NCBI GenBank assembly: GCA_903861445.1
Contig: CAIOUK010000149.1
Span: forward strand, 1-16,110
Source of the DNA: an uncultured Verrucomicrobia subdivision 3 bacterium
GTDB lineage: Bacteria > Verrucomicrobiota > Verrucomicrobiia > Limisphaerales > UBA11358
DNA length: 16,110 bases
Direction: 5' to 3'
Shown: positions 1 to 8,113 of the stretch, piece after piece
Layout of the letters: the number at the start of each line of letters is the position of its first letter
Numbering within the stretch: the first letter of the stretch is position 1
Position numbers and translations under genes: made by a program
The notes under the pieces: model-generated
What the model saw: only the letters and a program-made list of their open reading frames with translations
Database searches by the model: none
Told to the model about the DNA's origin: nothing

Positions 1-1048
1 AGAGCGTGGTCGTCTTGCCGGAACCGGTCGGGCCGGTGACGAGAATCAAACCGTGCGGCGCGTCAATCGCTGTTTTGAATTGTTTGAAGGTGCCTTCGTC
101 CAATCCGAGTTTGTCGAGGCTGGCGGACAAATTGGATTTGTCGAGCACACGCAGCACGATCTTCTCGCCGTGAACCGTGGGCAACACGGACACGCGCAAA
201 TCAAAATCGCGGTTGCTGACCTTCACGCGCATACGACCGTCCTGTGGCAGACGGCGCTCGGCGATGTCGAGGTTCGACATGATTTTGAAGCGCGAGGCGA
301 GCGCGAGCTGCATCTGCTTCGGCGGCGGGGTGGCGTCAATCAGCACGCCGTCAATGCGGTAGCGCAGGCGCATCACCTTTTCAAACGGCTCGAGGTGAAT
401 GTCGCTGGCGCGGTCTTTGATGGCCTGCAACACGATGAGGTTGGCCAGCTTCACGACCGGCGCTTCTTCGCTGGAGGCGGCCAGTTGGTCGAGGTTGACT
501 TCTTCCTTTGCCTCGCGAATGGACTCAATGGTGTCACCCTCGCTGTCGGCTTCGCCCTGTTTTTGGGCGTCCTCAATCAGGTCTTCCATCGAGCCGGTCT
601 TGGCGGCGTCGAGGGCGTTCAGTTTGTCCATGATCGCCTTTTCGGAGGCGATGAGCGGGGAAATTTCCAGCTTGGTAATCCGCTTGATGTCGTCCAGAGC
701 GAGGACGTTCAACGGGTCGGCCATCGCGAGAAATAATTTATTTTCCAGCCGGCTGACGGGGACGACCTTGTGATTGTGCGCCGTGTCGCGCGGCACGAGT
801 TCCACCACGTCCGGATGAATATTGATGCGGACGAGATTGACCGGCGAAACATTCAGCACGCGGCCCATGCACACGGCGAGGTCGTCGGGGCTGACGTATT
901 GCTTATCTTTGTCAATGATGAGCTTGACCAGCCGGGCGCCTTCTTTTTTCTGGCGATCCAGCAGCTCTTCAATCTGATTCTGGCTCAACAGCCCGTCTTC
1001 GACGAGGGCATCGGCGATTCGTTCGGCGAATGACTTGATTTTGATCAT
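1..1048 (-). CDS. GspE/PilB-type secretion or type IV pilus assembly ATPase, 3' end missing
   Basis: Hexameric AAA-like ATPase of the type II secretion/type IV pilus family, which acts at the cytoplasmic face of the inner membrane to drive pilin or pseudopilin polymerisation. The 349 residues in the window begin with an MshEN/GspE-N domain (about 60-145), then an acidic linker (about 150-190). The N-terminal part of the ATPase domain follows, with ASDIHLEP (214-221), RLRYRIDG (227-234) and RLPQDGRMR (266-274). The frame runs off the window edge within Walker A, GPTGSGKTTTL (339-349), so Walker B and the Asp/His boxes lie outside. The ATG is 2 nt after the stop of the TPR/MshEN gene, so the two are probably translationally coupled. 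No Shine-Dalgarno is seen. GspE and PilB cannot be told apart from this fragment. Confidence 0.95.
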   Translation of the reverse strand, partial: MIKIKSFAERIADALVEDGLLSQNQIEELLDRQKKEGARLVKLIIDKDKQYVSPDDLAVCMGRVLNVSPVNLVRINIHPDVVELVPRDTAHNHKVVPVSRLENKLFLAMADPLNVLALDDIKRITKLEISPLIASEKAIMDKLNALDAAKTGSMEDLIEDAQKQGEADSEGDTIESIREAKEEVNLDQLAASSEEAPVVKLANLIVLQAIKDRASDIHLEPFEKVMRLRYRIDGVLIDATPPPKQMQLALASRFKIMSNLDIAERRLPQDGRMRVKVSNRDFDLRVSVLPTVHGEKIVLRVLDKSNLSASLDKLGLDEGTFKQFKTAIDAPHGLILVTGPTGSGKTTTL

Positions 1049-1050
1049 GG

Positions 1051-1899
1051 TCAGCGAAACGCCTTGCGCAGGTTGTTCACGATATCAACGGGCTGGGCGA
1101 CATACCACAGCAACCGGTGCGTGGTGGCCTCGGCCAGTTCTTTGGCGGCTTCCTGATTGAACGGATTCGCCGTCGCCACCAGAATCGCCTTGCTCATCCG
1201 ATCCAACGGCAACACGCACCAGCGGCGGCAGACGTCCGCCGGAAAGCCACGCGCCAGATCCATGTCCACGTCATAGCGATCCAATGGCAGATACGCCACG
1301 CGCGATTTTTCAGACAACAGCCGCAGCGATTTATCAATCTGGTGAATGCCCTTTTCATGCAGCAGTTGCACGAACGGCTCAATCACATCGGTTGGCGCCA
1401 CGGTCAAATCCGCATTCCGCCAGCACAAATCGAAATCGCCCGCCGTAATAATTTTGCTCTCGACAAAAATTTTATACAGCGACTTGCGCCCGTCATCCAG
1501 TTCATCCGCCGCCTTCGCCTTCGCCTTGCGCCGCAAAATCACTGACTCCGAAACCGCCGTGCTCGTCACCGCATCTGCCGGCGCCTGCATGACCGCGCTG
1601 CTGGCCTTGTCCTCGATTTGTTTCAATGCCTGTCGGACATCGTTGTCCTCGGGCCGGCGTTGCAGCACCGTCTCGTATTCGAGGATCGCCGAGGACAGCT
1701 GGCCTTGTTGCAGATACGCCTGCGCGATGCGTTTGGAGGTGTTGATGACATCTTCCTCGCGCCCGAGCTTCGAGTAGGCTTCCTTGAGAATTTCCAGCGA
1801 TTGCGTGTCGCCCGGCTGGGAATGCACAATCACCACGAACATCCCAATTGTTTGTAACAATTGAGCTTCTTCCCCGGAATTGAGTGTGGCGGTGGCCAT
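1051..1899 (-). CDS. TPR protein with C-terminal MshEN (GspE N-terminal-like) domain
   Basis: A 282-residue soluble protein without signal peptide or membrane segment. Residues about 20-97 look like two or three TPR helices (for example AYLQQGQLSSAILEYETVLQ, 61-80). A low-complexity Ala/Lys linker follows (about 98-135). The C-terminal part (about 175-282) resembles the MshEN/T2SSE_N fold: VAYLPLDRYDVDMDLARGFP at 201-220, a WCVLPLDR segment (227-234), then AILVATANPFN (238-248), the usual strand-turn arrangement. It has no ATPase domain. It directly precedes the GspE/PilB ATPase, which carries its own MshEN domain, so a role as partner or regulatory adaptor of that ATPase is likely but inferred. 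MshEN domains in related proteins bind c-di-GMP; whether this one does cannot be read here. The ATG at 1899 is the start of the longest frame and no Shine-Dalgarno precedes it. Confidence 0.82.
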   Translation of the reverse strand: MATATLNSGEEAQLLQTIGMFVVIVHSQPGDTQSLEILKEAYSKLGREEDVINTSKRIAQAYLQQGQLSSAILEYETVLQRRPEDNDVRQALKQIEDKASSAVMQAPADAVTSTAVSESVILRRKAKAKAADELDDGRKSLYKIFVESKIITAGDFDLCWRNADLTVAPTDVIEPFVQLLHEKGIHQIDKSLRLLSEKSRVAYLPLDRYDVDMDLARGFPADVCRRWCVLPLDRMSKAILVATANPFNQEAAKELAEATTHRLLWYVAQPVDIVNNLRKAFR

Positions 1900-2045
1900 T
1901 ACGCTTTAAAAAACAGCAAATCTGCTGCCAAGTTAATTCGCCCTCGTCACCAACGCAATCCAAAGTCGAAACCAATTTTGCTTTTGCATTTCGCCGCTGC
2001 CACCTTCCTGCTAAAACTTTCGTGGTGGAATCACCCCAACCCAGC

Positions 2046-5000
2046 ATGTCTCCCGCCACCGGCGAACGCCTCGTGCGTTTCGTCGGCGACAAAATTGTTT
2101 TCCAGATTCGCGCCGGAAAAACCGGCGCATCAAAAAACTGGCAGGCTCGTCTCCGCACCAACCTCGGCCGCGCCGCCGCGCGCCGCCGCGAAATCATCAC
2201 CGCCCACGCCGGCGGCGGCGTGGTGGCCAATTCCTCCTGGCGCGACGTGCCGATGCAGAAAACCGCCGACGGCTGGCAGGTCGAATTGCCGCTGGCCGAG
2301 GTCGGTTACTTCAAAGCCAAGGCATATTGGCTCGACGAAAAAAACTGGCAGCACTGGCCGGACGGCTCGGATGTTGGCATTTCCGTGCATCCAAATTTCG
2401 CGCGCACGGCGAACACGATTTACTGCGCCTTCACGCGGCTTTTCGGCACGACCAAAAACCTCGCCACCACCGCCGATGAAAAATTGGACGCGCAACTCAA
2501 GTCGCTGGAAGCACTCGGCTACACCACCTTGCCGCCGTCGGGGACGTTTCGCGACCTCACGCGCCAGTTGCCGCACATCGTCCAAAAGCTCGGCTGCAAA
2601 ATCATTCATTTGCTACCGGTGCATCCGACGCCGACGACTTACGCGCGCTTCGGCCGCTTCGGCAGTCCGTATGCCGCGCTGGATTTGACGGCCGTTGATC
2701 CCGCGCTGGTTGAATTCGACAAGCGCACGACGGGCATTGACCAATTCTGCGAACTCACTTCCGCCACGCATGCGCTCGGCGCGCGGGTGTTCATCGACAT
2801 TGTCATCAACCACACCGGCTGGGGTTCGACCTTGCAGGAAAATCACCCCGAATTTTTCCTGAAAAATCCCGACGGCGAATTCGCCAGCCCCGGCGCGTGG
2901 GGCACGGTCTGGGAAGATTTGGTCGAACTCGAACAGCACGACGTGAAGCTGTGGGACATCATCGCTGATTCGCTGCTCGTCTGGTGCCGGCGCGGCGTGG
3001 CCGGTTTTCGCTGCGACGCCGGCTACAAAATTCCCACGCCCGCGTGGCAATACATCGTTGCCCGTGTGCAGGAGGAATTTCCCGAAACCATTTTTCTGCT
3101 CGAAGGTCTCGGCGGTTCGTGGGACGCCACGGAAAGTTTGCTCACCGAAGGCGGGATGCAATGGGCGTATTCCGAGCTGTTCCAAAATTATTCTGGCAAA
3201 GACGTCGCGTGGTATCTCGACTACGCCAACCGCCAGAATGAACGCGTTGGCAGCTACGTTCATTATTCCGAAACGCACGACAACGACCGGCTCGCCAAAC
3301 GCGGCCGCGCGTGGTCGCTGTTGCGCAACCGGCTGTGCGCGCTGACGAGTCCGGTCGGCGGATTCGCTTTCACCTGCGGCGTGGAATGGCTCGCCTCGGA
3401 AAAAATAAAAGTCCACGGCAACACCGGCCTGAATTGGGATGCCGCCGACAACATTGTTCCCGAACTCGCGCGGCTCAATCAGCTCATCTCCGACCATCCG
3501 TGCTTTTTCGACGGCGCAAAACTTACGCGCGTAAGCGCGCCCGACTCGCCGGTTTATGTCTTGCTTCGCGAATCCGCCGAAGGCAAGGATACGGTGCTGG
3601 TGCTAGTGAACACGGACGTGGAGAAAGAAAATTCCATCACGCTGGCCGCCGCCGGTTTCCGGTTTCCGATTTCCAATTTTAAGTTCGATCTGCTTGGCCA
3701 GATGTTGCCAGCCGCAGTCTTCACCAAGGAAGAGGCCAACTTTATGCTTGAGCCCGGTGAAGCCTTTTGTCTCGCTACCACGGAAACGCCTGTTGGCTTG
3801 CATGGCGAAAATTATCGTCGCGTTCGCGCCCAAGCTGCCTTTGCCTTGGAATCATTGAGCAAAGTCATTCCTGCCGAAACCGTGGATGGTCTGGATTGGC
3901 GCTGGCTGGCAGAACAGGTTGCCCGTTCGCCGAAAAATTTTCTGGCGGCAGCAGGCGAATTTGCCGCCCGCGACGGCAAGGTGCCGCTGGCTGATTTACT
4001 GCGCGACGTCGAGCGGGAAAAAATCTTTCCGCAGGTGGTCACTTGGACTTCGCTCGACGTTCGCCGCGTCATGCTGGTTCCGTCCGGTCACTGGCTGCTG
4101 GTGGAAGACAGCGCGCCGTTTCGCGCGACGCTGGAAATGCCGAGCGCAGAAGGCGGAGTGCGGAATGAAAACACCTGCGTTCACGTCCAATCCATCCCGG
4201 TAGGAAACGTTCATGTCGCGTGCTTCGCCCCGACCGCGAGGGCGGTTGAGGCGACGTTGGTTTTGGAAAGTCACGCTGCGGCCGCGCCAAAAATATCGGC
4301 GGCCATTCGATTTCTGACATCCGAGCCGATAATCCCAACTTCCAATTTTCAACTTCCCGCTCCCGACGCCATGGTTTTGCTGACCAACGGCCGCGGTGGC
4401 ATGGCGCGGTTGTGCGTGGACTTGGGCCGAGTGAATTCCAAATACGACTGTGCGCTCGGCGCGAACCTGAATCCCGCCGTGCCGGTGGATCGCCATGTGT
4501 TCGTGAAGCGCCTGCGCGTCTGGGTCAATGCCGACGGCTTCCTTTCGCCGCTCAATTTTAAAAACCTTGTCTCGTTCCAGACTGGGTCACCGGCGGTCTG
4601 GCAGTTTGTGGCTAACGCCGGCGATAGCCGCACGGTCGAGATCGAACTGCGGGCCGAAATGGTTGAGAATGAAAACACGGTAGTTTTCCATTTCCGCCGA
4701 CCGACGGAAAAACTCGCGCAAGGCAAACAATTGCCCGCCGAAGCCGACGTGCGTCTGACCGTGCGCGTGGACATCGAGGATCGGAATTTTCACAGCGAAA
4801 CCAAGCGCAATGGCGGCTCAGATTTTCATTTTTCTTCCAACACCCGGCCACTCTCGGGAAAAACTGGTTTTGAATTTGCGCCGGCAACCGACCGTCAACT
4901 GCGCGTTTTTGCCGATGCGGGCGCATATCATCCGCAGCCAGAATGGTGTGAGAATATTCCGCATCCCGTTGAGCAAACGCGTGGCCAGACTGCCAGCGGC

Positions 5001-6320
5001 GATGCCTACAGCCCCGGCTGGTTTGAAATCCCGTTGACGAAGGGTGCCGAGACCGCGCTGGTGCTGACGACAGAAGTTCGCGAACTTTCCAAAGAAAAGC
5101 GAAAAGTAAAAGGCGGAAAACCGCCGCACGATTTTGCACGCCAGTTGGAACTAGCCGCGAAACAATTCGTCGTCTACCGTGACGCGGGTAAAACGGTGAT
5201 CGCCGGCTATCCGTGGTTTTTGGACTGGGGCCGCGACTCGCTGATTTGCGCACGCGGACTTTTGGCGGCGGGCATGACGGATGCAGTAAAACAGCTATTG
5301 CTCACCTTCGCCAAATTTGAACAGGACGGCACGCTGCCCAACACGATTCACGGCAACGACGTTTCCAACCGCGACACGAGCGACGCGCCGCTCTGGTTTG
5401 CCATCGCGTGCGAAGATTTGGGCGACGACAAGTTTTTCAACACGAAGGTGGACGAGCATCGCACCATCCGCGACGTGCTGACGAGCATCGCGGAAAATTA
5501 CGCGCGCGGCACGCCGAACGGAATCCACATGGACGCCGACTCCGCACTCATCTGGAGCCCCAGCCATTTTACCTGGATGGACACGAATCATCCCGCCGGC
5601 ACGCCGCGCGAGGGTTACCCCGTGGAGATTCAGGCGCTGTGGATCCGGCTGTTGCGATTATTGGGGAAAATCTCCGCGCCCGCCGATCAGAAAAAATGGC
5701 ACACTCTCGCCGACCATGCGGCCGCGTCGTTTGAAAAATTATTTTGGATTGAAGAAAAAGGCTGGTTCGCCGATGTGTTACTGGCCAAATCGCGGGTCAT
5801 TGCCCGCGACGCGGTGCGCGATGACGCCTTGCGGAGCAACTGTCTTTTTGCGGTGAGCCTCGGCCTTGTGAACGGGGAACGTGCGAAACGCTGCGTTGCC
5901 GCCGCGCAAAAATATCTGGTCGTGCCGGGCGCGCTGCGCTCGCTCGCGCCGCTGCCGGTGACCGTGCCGCTGGCGATTTATCGCGACGGCCAACTGTTAA
6001 ACAATCCGCCCGAACCGTATTGGCCGCGCTACGAGGGCGACGAGGATACGCGCCGCAAGCCGGCATATCACAACGGCACCGCGTGGACATGGACGTTTCC
6101 GACGTTTTGCGAGGCGCTCGCGCGCGTGTGGGATTTTTCGCCGGAAGCGGTGGCGGCGGCGAAAAGCTATCTCGGTAGTGCCGAAAAATTATTGAAGGAA
6201 GGCTGCCTCGGCCAGTTGCCAGAAATCCTCGACGGCGACGCTCCGCACATGCAACGCGGTTGCGACGCGCAGGCGTGGGGTGCGACCGAGGCATTGCGCG
6301 TCTGGAAACTACTCGCTTAA
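2046..6320 (+). CDS. Two-domain glycogen debranching enzyme (GH13 amylase-type domain + GDE_C/GH133-type amylo-1,6-glucosidase)
   Basis: Predicted cytoplasmic enzyme of glycogen breakdown. Residues about 1-125 form a beta-rich N-terminal region. A GH13 barrel (about 130-480) carries all four classical regions: DIVINH (251-256), GFRCDAGYK with nucleophile D324, FLLEGLGG with acid/base E353, and YSETHDN with D412. A beta domain follows, then a long middle region, then a GDE_C domain from about 1045 to the end, with PWFLDWGRDSL (D1060, D1064) and TWMDTNHP (1176-1183). The order of a GH13 glucanotransferase-like domain followed by an alpha/alpha-barrel amylo-glucosidase, and the 1424-residue length, match eukaryotic AGL/Gdb1 (about 1500 residues) rather than bacterial GlgX. 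Glucanotransferase activity is inferred. The frame stays open upstream to 1884, but that stretch overlaps the divergent gene and reads unlike protein, so the ATG at 2046 is preferred. mqnA begins 6 nt downstream. Confidence 0.9.
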   Translation: MSPATGERLVRFVGDKIVFQIRAGKTGASKNWQARLRTNLGRAAARRREIITAHAGGGVVANSSWRDVPMQKTADGWQVELPLAEVGYFKAKAYWLDEKNWQHWPDGSDVGISVHPNFARTANTIYCAFTRLFGTTKNLATTADEKLDAQLKSLEALGYTTLPPSGTFRDLTRQLPHIVQKLGCKIIHLLPVHPTPTTYARFGRFGSPYAALDLTAVDPALVEFDKRTTGIDQFCELTSATHALGARVFIDIVINHTGWGSTLQENHPEFFLKNPDGEFASPGAWGTVWEDLVELEQHDVKLWDIIADSLLVWCRRGVAGFRCDAGYKIPTPAWQYIVARVQEEFPETIFLLEGLGGSWDATESLLTEGGMQWAYSELFQNYSGKDVAWYLDYANRQNERVGSYVHYSETHDNDRLAKRGRAWSLLRNRLCALTSPVGGFAFTCGVEWLASEKIKVHGNTGLNWDAADNIVPELARLNQLISDHPCFFDGAKLTRVSAPDSPVYVLLRESAEGKDTVLVLVNTDVEKENSITLAAAGFRFPISNFKFDLLGQMLPAAVFTKEEANFMLEPGEAFCLATTETPVGLHGENYRRVRAQAAFALESLSKVIPAETVDGLDWRWLAEQVARSPKNFLAAAGEFAARDGKVPLADLLRDVEREKIFPQVVTWTSLDVRRVMLVPSGHWLLVEDSAPFRATLEMPSAEGGVRNENTCVHVQSIPVGNVHVACFAPTARAVEATLVLESHAAAAPKISAAIRFLTSEPIIPTSNFQLPAPDAMVLLTNGRGGMARLCVDLGRVNSKYDCALGANLNPAVPVDRHVFVKRLRVWVNADGFLSPLNFKNLVSFQTGSPAVWQFVANAGDSRTVEIELRAEMVENENTVVFHFRRPTEKLAQGKQLPAEADVRLTVRVDIEDRNFHSETKRNGGSDFHFSSNTRPLSGKTGFEFAPATDRQLRVFADAGAYHPQPEWCENIPHPVEQTRGQTASGDAYSPGWFEIPLTKGAETALVLTTEVRELSKEKRKVKGGKPPHDFARQLELAAKQFVVYRDAGKTVIAGYPWFLDWGRDSLICARGLLAAGMTDAVKQLLLTFAKFEQDGTLPNTIHGNDVSNRDTSDAPLWFAIACEDLGDDKFFNTKVDEHRTIRDVLTSIAENYARGTPNGIHMDADSALIWSPSHFTWMDTNHPAGTPREGYPVEIQALWIRLLRLLGKISAPADQKKWHTLADHAAASFEKLFWIEEKGWFADVLLAKSRVIARDAVRDDALRSNCLFAVSLGLVNGERAKRCVAAAQKYLVVPGALRSLAPLPVTVPLAIYRDGQLLNNPPEPYWPRYEGDEDTRRKPAYHNGTAWTWTFPTFCEALARVWDFSPEAVAAAKSYLGSAEKLLKEGCLGQLPEILDGDAPHMQRGCDAQAWGATEALRVWKLLA
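3654..3680 (+). repeat. Short-unit repeat inside the debranching-enzyme gene (7-nt units)
   Basis: Three tandem 7-nt units, GGTTTCC, GGTTTCC and GATTTCC, are followed by AATTTT. They encode GFRFPISNF in the C-terminal beta domain of the GH13 half. The final TTCCAATTTT recurs exactly at 4340-4349, in the same reading frame. The composition is typical of intergenic short-unit repeats rather than of the GC-rich coding sequence around it. Confidence 0.5.
4153..4167 (+). repeat. Short-unit repeat inside the debranching-enzyme gene (GCGGARTG-like units)
   Basis: GCGGAGT and GCGGAAT lie in tandem, preceded by a related GCGCAGAAG at 4144-4152. The segment encodes part of EGGVRNE in the middle region of the protein, between two predicted beta segments. 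It has only two clean units, so chance is possible. Confidence 0.35.
4334..4364 (+). repeat. Short-unit repeat inside the debranching-enzyme gene, matching the intergenic copy at 9022-9053
   Basis: The stretch begins CCCAACTTCCA and continues with AACTTCC and GCTCCC units. The 11-nt CCCAACTTCCA is the exact reverse complement of 9034-9044 in the gap between the kinase and glyoxalase genes. It encodes a Ser/Asn/Phe/Gln/Pro-rich stretch (about residues 764-773) that looks like a linker. Confidence 0.5.
5086..5120 (+). repeat. A-rich short-unit repeat-like segment inside the debranching-enzyme gene
   Basis: Degenerate AAAGAAAAG, CGAAAAG and TAAAAGG units encode a Lys-rich SKEKRKVKGGK linker (about residues 1016-1026) just before the GDE_C domain. 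The base composition differs sharply from the flanking GC-rich sequence. A plain lysine-rich linker would look similar. Confidence 0.3.
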
Positions 6321-6326
6321 ACCATC

Positions 6327-7097
6327 ATGCTGCCCGCCGAGAAAAAATTTCGCATCGGTTCCGTGCCGTATCTGAATGCCGCGCCGCTCACGCGCGATTT
6401 GCCGGGCGAACTCATCTTCGCGCCGCCATCCCAACTCGCCCAAATGCTCCGGCGCGATGAACTGGACGCCGCGCTCGTCAGCATCACCGAGGTTTTGTTC
6501 AACGACCGTTACGACATTCTCGACGGTGTGGCCATCGCGTCGCTCGGTGAGGTTTACAGCGTGATTCTGGCGCACCAAAAGCCGCTGGCCGAGGCGAAGG
6601 AAATTTTCTGCGACACCGCGTCGCTCACCAGCGTGAATCTGCTCAAGGTTTTGCTGGCGGAACGAGGGTTGCAGCCGGAATTCAAGCCGCTGGAAAATTA
6701 CGCCGTAGCCAAGGAAAAAGATTTTGTCCTGCTCATCGGCGACCGGGCGATTGAATTCCAGCGTTCACCGCATGCGCATGAAATTTTCGACCTCGGCTAT
6801 GCGTGGACGGAGCTGACGAATCTGCCCTTTGTTTATGCGGTCTGGGCGCTGCGGCGGGGAATTGAAAACAAGGAACTGCGCCACGAACTGCGCGCGGCAA
6901 AACATTTCGGCATGGAGACGCTGGAGCACATCATCGAGACGCGCGAGGAATTCGACGCGGATTTCCGGCGCGATTATTTCGAGTGGCACATCCACTTCCA
7001 CCTCGCCGAGGACGAGAAGCGCGCCATCGCCAAATTCTGCGAACTGCTCCGCAAGCACAACCTCGGCCCAGTGTTCGCGCCGAAGTTTGTTTCGTGA
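6327..7097 (+). CDS. mqnA: Chorismate dehydratase of the futalosine menaquinone pathway
   Basis: Converts chorismate to 3-enolpyruvylbenzoate, the first step of the futalosine route to menaquinone, in the cytoplasm. The 256 residues show the MqnA hallmark IGSVPYLNAAPL near the N-terminus, then the periplasmic-binding-protein-like core with DAALVSITEVL and SLGEVYSVIL, the DTASLTSVNLL loop, and a LPFVYAVWALRRG segment common to MqnA/MqnD proteins. Length is typical for the family. It starts 6 nt after the debranching-enzyme stop, so it is probably cotranscribed, although the functions are unrelated. No other menaquinone gene lies in the window. The ATG at 6327 leaves only a short leader before the FRIGSVPYLN strand. 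Confidence 0.93.
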   Translation: MLPAEKKFRIGSVPYLNAAPLTRDLPGELIFAPPSQLAQMLRRDELDAALVSITEVLFNDRYDILDGVAIASLGEVYSVILAHQKPLAEAKEIFCDTASLTSVNLLKVLLAERGLQPEFKPLENYAVAKEKDFVLLIGDRAIEFQRSPHAHEIFDLGYAWTELTNLPFVYAVWALRRGIENKELRHELRAAKHFGMETLEHIIETREEFDADFRRDYFEWHIHFHLAEDEKRAIAKFCELLRKHNLGPVFAPKFVS

Positions 7098-7125
7098 TTT
7101 TTCAGCGGAAGCGGATAGAAAAAAA

Positions 7126-8097
7126 TCACCCGCCAACGGAAACAAATGTATTTTTGGAAATGTAATCCTGTTCGACAAAATTTTTCTGTTCGCCGTTTTT
7201 ACGCGAGAAGCCGGAGAATTTGACCGGCAGGCCGCTGCTGAAGAAAAAGCTTTCCCCGTCTTGAAATTGAAAATGCAAATGCGGCTCGGTTGAATTTCCA
7301 GAATTTCCGCAGCGGCCAATTTCCTGTCCTTGCTTTACTGTCTGGCCGGCTTTCACTTGCACAGAACCGCATTTCAAATGCGCCAGCAAAGAGTATTCAC
7401 CGTCTGCGTGTTTAATGAGCACGGAATTCCCCGCGATGTTTCGCGCCAGCCAATCCATCCAAAATGTTCCGACGTGAGGCGCGTCCCGAATTCCGTCTTG
7501 CGCCTTGACCACCACGCCGTCGGCGGGCGCAAAAATCGGCGCATCAAAACAAAAATAATCTCGAAACCTGCGTCCATCACCGTCAAAGGAACGCCCGTTT
7601 GAGTCAGATTTTATAAGGTCATAAGCGAAGCGCTGGCTGGGAATGCCCCACGAATGAGAAGTCTCTTCTGTGATACCACCGTTGAACACGCGCCATTCAC
7701 CTGCGACCGGCAAAATATAATTTATTTTCTGTTCGTATTGCGCCGCTTCCAGAATCGGATGCCCACGGATTTTCTCCCAAAAGATTCCGATAATCTGTAG
7801 AAAACTTTGAATCATCAGGAATGGATTCAAGATAAAGAGTAGATTGGAAATACGATAATTGAGAAAGCCGACGAAGGCTTTTCGCGGTGTGTCAAATCGA
7901 GGATCAGGTTTGGAGTCGAATTCGCTGTCGGCCTTTTTTCTGTTTTTGCGAATTAACAACCCATTCACAACACCGTCGAACCAGCCCCACGCTAGAACCC
8001 AAAGAATTGTCACATAGAATGGTTTGTTTTTGCAGAAGATAAAAATAATCGCCAGCGCACCAATCCAGAACAAAAGATTTTTGACGAATTTTTGCAT
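7126..8097 (-). CDS. Membrane-anchored M23-family metallopeptidase (LytM-like)
   Basis: Predicted zinc peptidase of the cell envelope. Two or three hydrophobic segments (about 6-22, 28-48 and 84-107) precede a C-terminal M23 domain. Candidate zinc and catalytic residues are H148 and D160 in the HSWGIPSQRFAYDL stretch, H240 in SLLAHL, and H273/H275 in PHLHF. The core also has the usual APADGVVV strand and VKAGQTVKQGQEIGRCGNSG turn. Orientation in the membrane is not certain, and the target (peptidoglycan or other) is unknown. The ATG lies 16 nt after the PfkB kinase stop, so it may end a three-gene minus-strand unit. The gene is clearly AT-richer than its neighbours, with many AAA, TTT and ATT codons, which suggests later acquisition or relaxed composition. 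Confidence 0.85.
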   Translation of the reverse strand: MQKFVKNLLFWIGALAIIFIFCKNKPFYVTILWVLAWGWFDGVVNGLLIRKNRKKADSEFDSKPDPRFDTPRKAFVGFLNYRISNLLFILNPFLMIQSFLQIIGIFWEKIRGHPILEAAQYEQKINYILPVAGEWRVFNGGITEETSHSWGIPSQRFAYDLIKSDSNGRSFDGDGRRFRDYFCFDAPIFAPADGVVVKAQDGIRDAPHVGTFWMDWLARNIAGNSVLIKHADGEYSLLAHLKCGSVQVKAGQTVKQGQEIGRCGNSGNSTEPHLHFQFQDGESFFFSSGLPVKFSGFSRKNGEQKNFVEQDYISKNTFVSVGG

Positions 8098-8113
8098 TCA
8101 CTTTTCTGCGTCC

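Noticed and set aside
53..736. 227-codon open frame on the plus strand
   Set aside because: It is opposite the clearly recognisable GspE/PilB ATPase and has no family features.
1903..1931. Possible -35 (TTGGCA) and -10 (TAAAGC) with 17-nt spacing for the TPR gene on the minus strand
   Set aside because: The -10 would lie only 4 nt from the ATG, and the -10 match is poor; it would need a leaderless transcript.
1884..2045. Upstream extension of the debranching enzyme to an ATG at 1884
   Set aside because: It would overlap the divergent TPR gene's start, and the added residues are Cys/Ser/Arg-rich with no protein-like pattern; the ATG at 2046 begins sensible sequence.
2613..3497. 294-codon open frame on the minus strand
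   Set aside because: It lies wholly inside the debranching-enzyme gene opposite its conserved GH13 motifs; a GC-rich antisense shadow.
3522..3535. 14-bp perfect palindrome CTTACGCGCGTAAG
   Set aside because: It sits inside coding sequence of the debranching enzyme with no second copy or promoter nearby; probably chance in GC-rich DNA.
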